Shown: positions 40,587 to 52,775 of the stretch, one piece after another
How the letters are laid out: every line of letters begins with the position of its first letter
How positions within the stretch are numbered: the stretch's first letter is position 1
NCBI RefSeq assembly: GCF_040412425.1
Contig: NC_089749.1
Coordinates: 19,016,162 to 19,080,161 of the forward strand
Reading direction: 5' to 3'
DNA from: Macrobrachium rosenbergii
Taxonomy: Eukaryota > Arthropoda > Malacostraca > Decapoda > Palaemonidae
DNA: 64,000 bases
Notes under the pieces: model-generated
What the model saw: only the letters and a program-made list of their open reading frames with translations
Told to the model about the DNA's origin: nothing
The model's database searches: none
Made by a program: the position numbers and the translations under genes

Positions 40587-40592
40587 AATAAA
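40587..40592 (+). promoter_or_regulatory. Candidate polyadenylation signal of the SEL1-repeat gene
   Basis: AATAAA about 640 nt past the stop codon. It would give a 3' UTR that includes the tandem repeats at 39.97-40.27 kb. An earlier AATAAA-like site near 40,007 is possible. Confidence 0.35.
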
Positions 40593-40610
40593 GTGCGGAC
40601 CGAAGCAGAG

Positions 40611-40755
40611 GTTTGAGTTTATCATTTTCAAAACCTTTTTAAGTGTTTCTTTTCTTTAGTGAAATCAAGAGTAGCTGATAATTATTTGAGTTTATCATTT
40701 TCAAAACCTTTAAGCGTTTCTTTTCTTTAGTGAAAACAAGAGTAGCTGATCTTAC
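40611..40755 (+). repeat. Two-copy ~70-bp tandem duplication
   Basis: GAGTTTATCATTTTCAAAACC followed by GTTTCTTTTCTTTAGTGAAA and AAGAGTAGCTGAT occurs twice in succession with few changes. Confidence 0.85.
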
Positions 40756-41289
40756 AGCATCAAGGGTGAACGATGCTAGAAATGAATACACGAGAAGAGA
40801 TAAAGTCTTTCATTGGAATAACTTCATCTATATTTGTTGTGTACTTTCTGCGGTAATAGAAAATTAATAAATAAATTACTATCTTCATGTTATAAAACCC
40901 AGTGTGTATCCATCCATATGGTTATATTTGGTTATTTTTCCTCTTTAGATTTGCCGTCGTTCGACCCGTGGCCGTCAATTTTCACCACTGGCCATTATAC
41001 AAGCGTGCGGATGAAGGTGCTTTAGTCTGAGTTCCAGGACGGTACGTTACGTCCCTATGGTTGAGATTTCCCGCTTCTAAACAATTTTATTGTCAATTTG
41101 TGACGGTATTGGTGAACTAGTTATTATATAAATGAAGACAAAGGTGAGAACTTATTTTTGACAAAAGCAAAGATCATTATAATATTACATTACACTTCAC
41201 CATAGCAATAAAATGCTAGTCCCAGATACTTATAGTAGATAAATGCTTAGCTCAACAGAAGTAGTCTAGGTGCTATTGAAACATGTTAA

Positions 41290-41372
41290 AATCGCCCCGT
41301 CCTCGCCCAGGATTCAAACCATGGCCTACCTCACTACTGAAGTGAGTGTCATAACCATTAGACTTTGAAGTC
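41290..41372 (-). repeat. tRNA-like sequence (tRNA pseudogene or SINE head)
   Basis: The minus strand shows a box A-like TAATGGTTATGAC. A perfect 5-bp stem with a 7-base loop follows (CTCAC-TTCAGTA-GTGAG, anticodon position CAG), then a box B-like GGTTTGAATCC. The T-stem and acceptor stem do not pair well, so it is not a functional tRNA. Confidence 0.45.
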
Positions 41373-41444
41373 CATACATAAATATTATTGATATTATTAT
41401 GTGTCAAGTATGTGCTTAGCCTGTTCCAGCACAGTAAAAAACAA

Positions 41445-41827
41445 CCTTTGGCCTAAATTTTATATTCCATTCCATGCCTTGATTCGGGATTTATTTGAAT
41501 ATTTCGTCCCTTTTTTTGGCAAAGTGTCTGATATGGATTTTTTTTTTTCAATTTTTTTGAGCTATCTGCATCGACGGTGATTTTATCATTGACTTTTTTA
41601 ATTCAGCAAAGTATCGGGTCTGTCTCTTTCCCCATCCAGACGTGTGGGAAGAGACAGAGACTTGATACTTAGCTGAAACAGGCAGTCAATGATAGCCCAC
41701 TGTCGACAGATAGCTCAAAAAAAAAAAAAAATCCGTATTGTATACTCTTTGCCAAAAATGAGCGAAATATCTGTAAATAAATCCCGAATCAAGGAATGGA
41801 ATGGAATATCAAATTTAGGCCAAAGGC
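41445..41827. repeat. Fold-back element fused to a dispersed-repeat copy
   Basis: Arms at about 41,445-41,630 and 41,648-41,827 are inverted copies around a ~17-bp spacer. Paired blocks are CTTGATTCGGGATTTATTTG with its complement, TTTGAGCTATCTG with CAGATAGCTCAAA, and TGTCTCTTTC with GAAGAGACAG. The outer arm end is the start of the dispersed ~300-bp repeat (CCTTTGGCCTAAATTT and its complement). Confidence 0.88.
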
Positions 41828-42115
41828 CAAGCACTGGGATCTCTGAGTTCATTCAGCGCTCAAAGGGAAATTAAGGGTAGAAAAGTCTGAAGGGTGTAAC
41901 AGGGGGGATAACCTCGCAGTTGCCCTATGAAGCAATTGATAAGAGAGGGTGGAAATAAAGATATATGAAAGAGAATATGAACGGAGAGAGAGTAAACGGA
42001 ATGAAAGGGGTTGCAGCTAGGGACCGAAGGGACGCTGCAAAGAACTTCAAGTAATGCCTACAGTGCACCGCATGAGATACATTGACGGCACTGCCCCCTT
42101 AGGGATACGCCAGTC
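41800..42115 (+). repeat. Dispersed ~300-bp repeat, copy 4
   Basis: GGAATATCAAATTTAGGCC, AAGCACTGGGATCTCTGAG, AATGAAAGGGGTTGCAGCTA, GGGACGCTGCAAAGAACTTC, then CAGTGCACCGCATGAG. It follows copy 1 in order and nearly full length. Its start overlaps the right arm of the fold-back. Confidence 0.85.
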
Positions 42116-42439
42116 AAAAGTCACTCTTAACGAAATACATTTAAACAATTAGCCTGCGTAGAAAAACACGAAATGGACACAAAATATTTAAAAGTCAAAA
42201 TGCACTGACTTACATTACAAAATGCAGTACTATTGTGTAGTAGATAGAGGATTCTGAAAGAGGACTCTCTCCTGCAGCTGTAGTAAATCTGTGCAGAAGT
42301 AAATTGTCCATGGGTGAACAACTTTGCTGAGAAGGTTAAACTACCAGTGACAGAATACAGTAGAGAAAAATATCACTAATAGATGGCTCTGGATTCATAT
42401 GTATACATATAAGGAGTAAGAAACCTGTACATTATATAC

Positions 42440-42441
42440 AT

Positions 42442-42502
<61 letters not shown>
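42440..42502. repeat. (TA)n microsatellite
   Basis: TA run with one ACA interruption. Confidence 0.93.
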
Positions 42503-42505
<3 letters not shown>

Positions 42506-42724
42506 CTATCCTGCTAAGCCTTCCATAGGATAGGAGATGGGGCTAACAACCTCATCCTTTCAATAATTGCTGAATACCTGAAGCTGAAGGTTTGCTAAAA
42601 AGTTTCATAAATAGAGATGAAAATGTGAGCTCATTATTCATTGTTACCTGAAGTTCAATTTGTGTTTCTCCATCCATTTACAAAAGAGGGAAAATAAAAG
42701 AGAAGAAGAACATCGGTCATTTAT

Positions 42725-43030
42725 TACAAAAAGTTATTTTGACATCAATTAGAATCACATTAAAAGATGATTTCACATCATTTACTTTTACAGATAAAAG
42801 GACTTTCACATCCTTTACAGTCGCATGAAAGAGAGATTTCACCTCATCTGCAGCCACGTGGAAAAATAACTTCACACGTCGAAAACATTTCACAATATCT
42901 ATTGCTGAGTGAAAAATGATTTCACATAATTTATGGTTACATGGAGAAGTGATTTTACAACATACACAGTTACATGAAGAAACATTCATACCATTTACAT
43001 TCAGTTGAGTGGGATTTCACATCATTTATA
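42725..43030. repeat. ~39-bp tandem repeat, about 8 copies
   Basis: The unit is roughly GATTTCACATCATTTACAGT TACATGAAAAA with drift. The 90-codon minus frame with repeated DVK/VKV blocks comes from this array. Confidence 0.8.
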
Positions 43031-43337
43031 AAAAAAAATTATTTCAAACATGCAATCTCACAAGCATAATATAAAAAAAAACATGCTTAACTTATTATTA
43101 AGATACCTTGACACAAGTATCTATATAAATTTGGTACAAAACAATCAGTCATTAGAAAAGGACTGATTGCCTAATACCTGACAATAATATGTTTGTTCGA
43201 AGACAGCTATGAGAATTCTTTTATTAGTTTTTGAATTGATAAAACCTGATTCAGATCTTTACACTGGAATTCAGTGTTTATCTATCAAGATTCTTAGTAG
43301 TAAAACTTTAACAAAGATAACTATGCGCTGCACAGTG

Positions 43338-43343
43338 TACATG

Positions 43344-43375
<32 letters not shown>

Positions 43376-43378
43376 TAT
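43338..43378. repeat. (GTAT)n microsatellite
   Basis: About 8 units, then a short TA run. Confidence 0.9.
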
Positions 43379-43739
43379 ATATACATATAGGCTATATACT
43401 GTATATATATAGGCCCATATGTGTGTGTATGTATTTGTAATAAAACGAGATATTCCTAAACTACAATGATACATGATAATGTAAAAAAAATTTCCCATTT
43501 TTTTAAAGCTCATACTCAATCAGGTTTCGAGTTTGTGAAAATAGCACCCAAACGGACAGCAACGCCAAAAAAGATGGATTCCGTTTATTATAGAGAGCCA
43601 GCGACTTCTAGGCCACGATTTTCCTTTAATATCAAAAATAAAATTTCCCAGAGAAATAAAATAATCGATGGATATTCAAGTAAAAGTAATAATAGAATTG
43701 CTATTGACCACACAAAGTGTCATTTTGTGTAGGCTAAGA

Positions 43740-45500
43740 TATTTTCAGTTTTGATATCCATATGTCATGTGCCCTAGTGAAAACTTGAGTTATTTATAAA
43801 AAATATCATATCTTTATGAAGTTCTGAGTTACTTGACTTCACTCGTCGATGCTTACTATCAATGGTTAACGCAATACAATATCTAAAGTCTATTACCTTG
43901 ACAAATCTAAAAACAGTATCCTAACAAAATACTCTGAAGATGCTACGATGAGAACACATGTACCCTAAAGAAGGTGCAGCATAAAACTGTGTAAGTCATT
44001 TGTTAACTGTGTAAATAAATTCAAATAATGAAAATAATAAAAATGCACATTTTCCTCGCATTCAGTCAACATTTTTCTTCAAAATTCCCTTAAGACCTAA
44101 AATAAACTTAACACTGACGTACTACAACTAAGAAAAAACAACGGAAAAAATATCTTACACTGTAAATGAAAACGATTGTCAAAATACGAACGTCTAAATC
44201 ACAACAGAAGCACACCATGCATTCAATGAGAATCAGATATGAGCATCAAAATTCAACTCAAATTCAAACGAATTCAAATTAAATTCAAACGGAGAAACCT
44301 CATTACACATTCCTTCTCTTTCACTCTAATAATATACATCAGTCATAATTCATGAAGTCACCTTGAATCGACAAAGTACCATTCAGTCTAGAAAAGACAT
44401 CTTATAAAACTAAAGAGGAAAAATGAATACCTTACTAGGGCTTCATAACTTCGGGACGAGATAAGCAAAGCAGTTGCCTGATTCCACCAGACATGACATT
44501 TGTTTTTCCATGACTGTTGAGACAGCAAAGCTCATTATACTACATCATGCATCAACACAGGTAATAAATGCAGGTTCTAAATGTCAATTACCATCCATCA
44601 CGTTTCCTCACGAGTTCAAATCACAAATAAACACAAAATAGCCCAACACATTCTATTTTTCTAAATTCAAGTATGTTATAGATTAAGTTTAAAAAAAGGG
44701 CCTTATTCTACTCAGTCACCTTGAATTCTAGCAAAATAAGGATATATAAGTATAGAAGCATATTCATATATTTGCGACTAAGACAAGTATAGCTGATCCT
44801 CGGTCTGGTCTGCACAGGGACCATCCTAGTATTTGTTCATGCCAGCAGCGTACCAGCTGCCTTTTATATCTATAATAATACTTCAATACTGCGCAGTTTA
44901 TTTCGTGCTTATCACTACTATTCAATTAGTAGATATGAGTAAAACTTTAAAAATCAGCCTATAAGTGTATATATGTGTATATACCATTTGATTTATGACT
45001 TAGCATATTTGTAAAAGACAGCTCAGTCGCTTCCTAAGTCGCGAAGCATATAACACGGGTCAAAACATGTTTACAAACTCCTATCAATATTATACGTTAG
45101 CTCTAACTTACTACACAATTCACGATGTTAAATACAGGTAACAAACATCATACGGATAAGCCTCCGTAACAAAAGCATAGTAAAAAGACACCATGATTTG
45201 TGTACTGTAAAGTACCACAATGAAAAGTCGAATAAAGTACATTGACGTAACCCTTGGTAACATTACCCTTCCAGTCAGAATGTGACTGAATAAAAAGACC
45301 TAGAAATTGTCTATCATTTTCTAGCAATTACAGAAAACGAGTCACGTAGAGTAGCTAAAAGTATGGAGCATCTATGCGATAGAAGGTACACTCAACAAAA
45401 AATAACCTTTTGTCGTTTTCGTAATTGTCAAATACTGATCATTCATAGAAATAAGTTTTTTATTTTTTTTTACAAAAATACGCCTCGCATAAATAAGCAC
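43740..45500. other. Non-coding stretch downstream of the transglutaminase
   Basis: AT-rich, with no frame above about 60 codons that has support. A local repeat of AATTCAAA blocks occurs at 44,250-44,290. Confidence 0.5.
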
Positions 45501-45511
45501 ACTAGCTGCTA

Positions 45512-45699
45512 TCACTTTTGGCACTGCCATTCACAGTTTTTTCTGTTGACTCTGTCGTGAAATATATATATAAAAAAAAACTTTTGGAAGACCACCAGCT
45601 TCAGAAGAAGGTACCACACTCTCTCTACGCCTCCTCGGTGACTTCTTCTTCTGGAGAGACCTCCGGCAACGGTAGTCGTTGCCGCGTCGCCGTTGACAG
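45512..45699 (-). CDS. Possible alternative terminal exon of the transglutaminase
   Basis: On the minus strand a pyrimidine-rich tract ending ATTGACAG precedes this block. The last listed exon contains an ideal donor (CATC|GTAAGT, donor at 46,769-46,774). Splicing there to 45,699 would replace the C-terminal residues RKLTLCRDS with a tail beginning PVNGDAATTTVAGG and ending at 45,512. A different frame of the same block gives PEVSPEEEVTEEA and a stop, but it does not match the phase. Whether the exon is used is unknown. Confidence 0.25.
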
Positions 45700-46662
45700 C
45701 TGTCAATGAAGAAGCGTGAAGAAGGGTTATTATAATTGAAACAGAATTTGTTTATAGTAATATGATATTAAAATAAGCACTGTACTGTCAGGGAAAATGT
45801 ATAAAAAGTATTGCATTTGAAAATGTATGACAATCCTATTCCAAAGGAAATTTTATTATAACTAAGTTCTTGTAAAATAAGCACAGAGAATACTGTGAAT
45901 GAAAAAACGCGGAAGTAATAATTACAAATTGAAAATACACAAATTGGAAGGTCTGAATAAATTTTCGACTAACAGCATGCTATTTAGGTATATACACCAC
46001 GAATGTACAGAAAATGTTTCTGATCTCGCTTGGGAGACTTTTCGAGCCTATTTCCATTTTAAAGCAAATGAAAAATAATATTTTGATAAATCACTGTATA
46101 AATATAGAAATTAATAAACAGAATACCAAATAAGATTATAGGTTGGGATTTAAACCCTAAAGACTTCAGGTCAATTTTATATGATCTCTAAACATCTTGC
46201 TGCCAAAATTGACCCAAGATTTATCAGTACTGGTGGTAAAACTGAAAATGCACGTTTGCGTTTATCTATAAACACCCTCACTTCAATTCTGCACTAATAT
46301 GAACTAGATACTGTACTACCTGGTATATAATATTTTAGCAACAAGACGCTAAAAGATGCCAGAGAAGACGTTTCTAGCATACAACCTTAACTCATCTCCA
46401 GCATCAATTTTCTACAATGGAAACTTAGAGTGAAATAGAGTAGCAACTCAGCTTAATGGACCTCAACTTAGCCGACTTTTTGTACTTATCAGTCACTGTA
46501 TTATGATTGTATACTTTCTCCTATGCTACCATTTGAGATGTGATACATTTTTAGATGAATCTCTTAAAGTGAATGTTGAGTGCAAAGTACGGGCTGGTTA
46601 AGTTATGAGCTAAGTGGAAATACTGTTATCTGTACATCTTGAAAATATTCAAGTGCAGGCTT

Positions 46663-46668
46663 TTTATT
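46663..46668 (-). promoter_or_regulatory. Candidate polyadenylation signal of the transglutaminase
   Basis: AATAAA on the minus strand about 80 nt past the TGA at 46,746. It supports the unspliced ending of the last exon. Confidence 0.45.
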
Positions 46669-46745
46669 ACAAAGTATTTGTTACTTAACGGACTTTTCTA
46701 CTTCTCAGAAGCCTGATACTTATCAGTAAACAGCACCTACAAAAG

Positions 46746-49700
46746 TCAGGAGTCACGGCAAAGCGTCAACTTACGATGGTCTGTGCCGTTGGTGGCTGGA
46801 ACGGTCTCTGGTTCCAGCGCAGGAGACACTTGGACTGTCAACATGCCGTCCACGTCTTCCAGCTGACGGGAGTCGAAGATAATGCTGATGGATTTCTCAC
46901 CCTTGATGGTGGGAGTTATGGTGAAATCGCAGGCTGCTTCACCTCCCACGGGAACTGCCCTGTTCAGAAGAGAAGTGGGATGTTAGAGGGAAATTTAGAA
47001 TCGTAATTCCTTTACGTGAGCATGCCTTGGGGTTTTAAGAAGGATCGAAAGGTCTACCTACATAAAATACATTTGTGATTAAATAGGTAGCTTAAGCCAT
47101 TACAGAGGAACTTGAGATTATGAAATGTAACCTTTATACTGCTGCAGGCAGTTCAGATCATAATGAAGGCAGTAGGAGTATTTACAAACACTCTTGATAA
47201 CATATTGAGGAAACAAGAGACAATACAGAAATATACCGCAACAGAAACATCCTTGATATAAATAGCTGTGATATTAGGACTAGAGAAACAAATTCGTGAT
47301 AAATAGACAACGAATCAAAGGCACCGGTCTGAAATAAATGAAGCTTTCGTGGCATGATACGTCCATTTACTCAGTGTTTTCACATATCAATTAATTCATT
47401 AACCACCAAAAATAACACCGAGTGAAGATATATGAATATAGCAGCCACATGTAATTAACTCCGAACTTCTCGATACCTTTATACTTTTGTGTATAGTATA
47501 CTTCTGCATGTGGTTTCCGACATAAACTCTGGGAATAGTAAGAAGACACTGTCACTCCACTCCAAGATTTAGACCAGTCGTGAAGCGCAGCAGCCTAGCG
47601 CTAGCTCACTTAGCCATCTCAATGAAGATAGTTACATTCACATAGATCTGATGAAAACCGTGCTGGAACTTACTCCTTCAAATTGATGAACTGGACCTTA
47701 GTGAGGCCACCTCCCTGGATCATGAACCGACCCTTTGTGAGGGCGATGGGAAGAGGGTTCTTGAAGCTGGCTCTGCATTTTGCTTCCCGCTTGACCGTGA
47801 GTTCGCCCGGACACTAGAATTTTGGGAAAGAAGAACCGAATGTAGTGACAGTTCATGAAAAAAGTATGAAATTAAATGAGCTGATTTCTCGTAAAAGCTC
47901 ATAATGTACTGTACAATGACATCCAGTGTGTACTGATAAGCAATGGAAATAATCTAAGATTCAACTCATAAAATTTAGCCGACTTTACTGTGAGGTATTA
48001 GAGGGTCAAATATGATTTGAGTGCGTAATCAGAATAGCAAATTATTTTGTTATTAGAAGTAATATTCTCTTGTTAAAACAGAGGATGTTTAATAAAAATA
48101 ATATGCCTTTTAAAAAGTTCACGACGTAGTCCAATCTAAAATTGCAGAATTTTTTTATGTGCTACGGAAGTGCTAATCGCTCTACCAATACCTGGTGATT
48201 ACAGAAATACAGGTAAAACTAAATTAAGAAAGTGAATCTCGCGGCTGTTCACGAGTGGAGTTTATGATGTAACTTTTGACATTTGCAAATCCTGTTAAGA
48301 ACCGACGTCAGAAATGTGATATCAAACATTTTGGTAATTGAAAAGATGAAAGATTCAACTTGAGAAACTAAAAAAATACTTGTTAGATTCTGTAAAACTT
48401 TAATAATCGTTATTTCAAAATTAACTTCAATCACATTTTTCTTTTACAGATTCACATGTAGTCAAAATATAAGATTCAATTTTCTTTCGTTAAGATACTC
48501 TTTTTTATGTCTTCTAAATAACGATAAAATTAACCACGACCTGCTCTTCTCTATCTCTAGGATTTTATTAAGTTTATAGCAACAAAATTCAACTTATGAA
48601 AGTAAAACAGTAGCTCATACTTTGGCAAAACTCACCTCAATCTTGATGTCTGGCTTTCTGACACGGAAATCATCTTGAGCAAAGTACTCAAATTCAGTCT
48701 GCTTGACTTTACAGAGGCAAGCAAGGTTGAAGGCACACTGGGTGACCAGTTTTTCGTAGTACTCAGCAAACGTCACTTCCATGGCAATCCTTTCCTCTGC
48801 AATGGATCAAAGAAGGCATTAGAAGTTATCACAGTTATGTAAGTTAAAAATAAAAAGACAGGAAAAAAAGAGCAAGAATATTTTTCAAAGCTAATTTACA
48901 CAGATGAGAAATGTGGAGACCAGAGAAGACGAAAATATGAAATAAGTAAATAAGCGCCACTGAACTCATTCTTATTTTATTTCTATTAAAATGGCCGAGA
49001 TAAATGTTCATCAGATCATTCTGGCCTTTTAGTGTAAAAACCAAAACTCTAAGCAAATCGATTTTGAAATCTTTTCCAAAAAAAGAAACCCAGATGGTAG
49101 AAAAATTAAGGACATCTCATCCTGCAGGAAGATTAATTAACAAGGAAGAAAATCGGATGTCAGAAACAAAGAGACTGCACCCGGCACTGAAATACTCACT
49201 GCTGTGAGCCTTCATGGCCACGTCTTGCTTGTGCTTCTTGACCAGATCCTTGACGGCTCCCGTGTACCGCATGGTGTCAGACCTGAGGACGACCTCCACG
49301 TCGTAGTCCTTGTCGCTCTTGTTCTCGATGATTACGGTGACCCTGAAAGAGCCAATGATAATTATTTGTTAATTAGAACGCATGATCTGGAGCGGCGTCT
49401 ACCGACATTTTTCCAGCCCAGGCTTGAAATTTGGAATATAGGAAGAATGTAATTGCATTTTATGATCATCTACGTGTAAGAAATTAAGGAGGGGGGGGAC
49501 ACTAAGACCCTGAAAGAGCCAATGATAATTATTTGTTAATTAGAACAAGATCTACCGGGCGAGCGCCCTACCGACATTTTTCCAGCCCAGGCTTGAAACT
49601 TGGAATATAGGAAGAATGTAATTGCATTTTATGATCATCTACGTGTATGAAATTAAGGAGTTGGGGCACTAACATATTTTATGGTCACCTTTGTATAGAA

Positions 49701-49986
49701 ATTTACATATTAAATTATAGCCAAGGTAATCCAAAGACAAGCTATACTGGCTGCACTATACTACGTGATATAACTATTACCAATTAATATTTCTTTAAGT
49801 ATGGTATAGCAAATTAATAAATAATTTTTTGGAGGACCATTGAATGGGGTTGCTCATTAAAAAGAAAAATACTGCTTAACTCTTCAAGTCTAATTTAAGT
49901 GGTTTTGCGACCAATATATACATGAAAGATTTCTTGAAGTCAAACAGGATACATATACCCAGGTATCTTGACGCAGTCTTAAGACT

Positions 49987-50059
<73 letters not shown>

Positions 50060-52440
50060 TGCAAGACTTACGTGAAGGGCTGCCCAATGACAATGTCGTC
50101 GTTCATCTGGAAGTCGAACTCAATGTCCTCCAAGTCTTCGTTCAGGTAGTACCTGGCGAAGGTGTTCTCGCACATCCTAAGGGCATTGCGCATGACGTCC
50201 CTCTCTTCTCTTGAGTCTGTCAAAAGAAGAAGAGTGTTTGTTTACTTTTCTGTCATTTGTTTACATTTCGTTTCGTGAACCTTTGTCGAAATGTTCATGA
50301 AGCGTGTATCGTTTGTCTTCTTATAATGTTCCATACTTTTACCATATTTGAAAGAACATTGTATTACTTGTCACATTATAGCATATCATGACTATACCAC
50401 TTAACAGAAATCATGTACAGTTCATATCATACTAGTACCATGGACAATTCTGTACAAAAGTACTCTAACGGGGAGCTTACAATTCTGTAAAGATCAACTG
50501 TACAAATTGTCATGAACCATTCTGTATAAAAGCTTGTATAGGTTATCATGTATCACAGTGCTGTAACGGCGAGTTTATACAATTCTGCAGATTAACTGTA
50601 CAAATTGTCATGACCCATTCTATGCAAAAGCTTGTATAGAATATAATTTATCAGAGTACCGTACTGTAACGGTGAGCTTACAATTCTGTACAGATTAACT
50701 ATACAAATTGTAATGTACTATTCTATACAAAAGCTTGTATAGATTATCATTTATCAGAGAATTGTAAAGGTGAGCTTACAGTTCTGTACAGATTAAATAT
50801 ACAAATTGTAATGTGCCATTCTATACAAAAGCTTGTAGAGATTATCATTTATCAGAGAATTGTAAAGGTGAGCTTACAATTCTGCGCAGATTAAGTATAC
50901 AAATTGTAATGTACCATTCTATACAAAAGCTTGTATAGATTATCATTTATCAGAGAATTGTAAAGGTGAGCTTACAATTCTGTACAGATTAACTATACAA
51001 ATTGTAATGTACCATTCTATGCAAAAGCTTGTATAGATTATCATTCATCAGAGTACATTAACGTTGAGTTTACAATTCTGTGCAGATCAGTTGTACAATT
51101 TGTCTTGCATCAGTGTGCGCAAACTGTACCATTATAAACAGAAACCATTTATAATTCGTTTTGCATCCGTGTGCCATAACTGTACTTTTCTACCAGCTTC
51201 TACAGTGCTTAAAAATTCTCTATTTTCCTCCTTACTATCTCAAGCCGTTGCTTCCAATCATTGGATTACAGGTTCTCTCTTATAGCATTCAATCTAAGTT
51301 ATGTTATTGAATTATGGTGTAAATCGTAATTTAATGGGAGCTTTAAAGTCTATCTTACCTTCAGCGAACTTATATTGGTGGGTAACATCTTCCCTCGCGT
51401 GCTTTCCAACAGCCTTGGTGCTTATGAAATTGCCAATTCTGAAAAATTGAAAACCGTGATGACATGGAAGTATTGTTTGCATCTATGGTGCATCATTATA
51501 CTGTGACCGGAAATAATAAGTAAAGAGCCACAATAATGTACTCGTATATGAGCGACTGTATTTTTCCAAAATACAAAAAAGGTAAAAAAAAAAGGAGCTT
51601 TCGACCGTTTGCACAACGGTCCTCTTCAACCAACAGAAGAGGACCGTTGTGCAAACGATTCGAAAGCTACCCCTCCAAATCTTTTTGTATTTTGGAACAG
51701 TCTCATGTACGAGCACTTTGTTGTGGCTTTTTACTTATTGTCTGCATGTTTTTTTTACCTATATCTATTCAGTTCACATTTATTTATTCAGAATATCTTT
51801 AAGAAATTTGCATAAAAGTATCTATTACGTGCTAATCTATTTATATCTTTCTACTCTATGTTCCCTCATAGGCCTGTTCCATTTCAGTGTTATTTTTTAA
51901 TATTAACAGTACTACTAATAATGATATAGATATAGAAAATATACATGGAGAGAAATTTTACCAGAACCCTAGTCATCGGTAATTCATTCAGTTATGAGAA
52001 GTCCAAGATTCTGTGATCTTTAGAAAAGAATAAAGAGAACTGAAAAAAATATTATCGTTATTATTCAGTAGATGAACAAGCCCACTGGGGCCACTGACTT
52101 GAAATTCTAGCTTCAAAAGAATTATTTTTTTTTTTTACAGAAATCGAACACAATCGCTTCTCAGTCTTTATGACAAATATCATCGACGAGAAACATAGAA
52201 GGGTTAGGAGTTATCCAGTCTCTATCCTGCAACAGGCATAACTGTAAACAACGCCTAATCGATTATGAATATTAATGAGATATGTCCCCCAACACCATGC
52301 AATTGTAAGAGGCTGATTTTGACCTTGGAACCGCCATCATTGAAACCAGGGACTCACTCGCTATGAATGGTGTCTACTATGGGAAAAGCATCCACAAACG
52401 ACACTTTATAATTGTGTATATATATAATATACATATGTAC

Positions 52441-52524
<84 letters not shown>

Positions 52525-52618
52525 ATACGTAATATATATAAACATATTCATGTATATATATACATATATTTATATATACCTAATGTATATAAACATATAT
52601 TCATGTATATACTGTATG

Positions 52619-52686
<68 letters not shown>

Positions 52687-52732
52687 TATATACATTAGGT
52701 ATATATAAATATATGTATATATATACACATGC

Positions 52733-52775
<43 letters not shown>

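Noticed and set aside
41290..41372. Functional tRNA-Leu(CAG)
   Set aside because: The anticodon arm is perfect, but the T-stem and acceptor stem do not pair.
42717..42989. 90-codon minus frame with DVK repeats
   Set aside because: Follows the ~39-bp tandem repeat; no other support.
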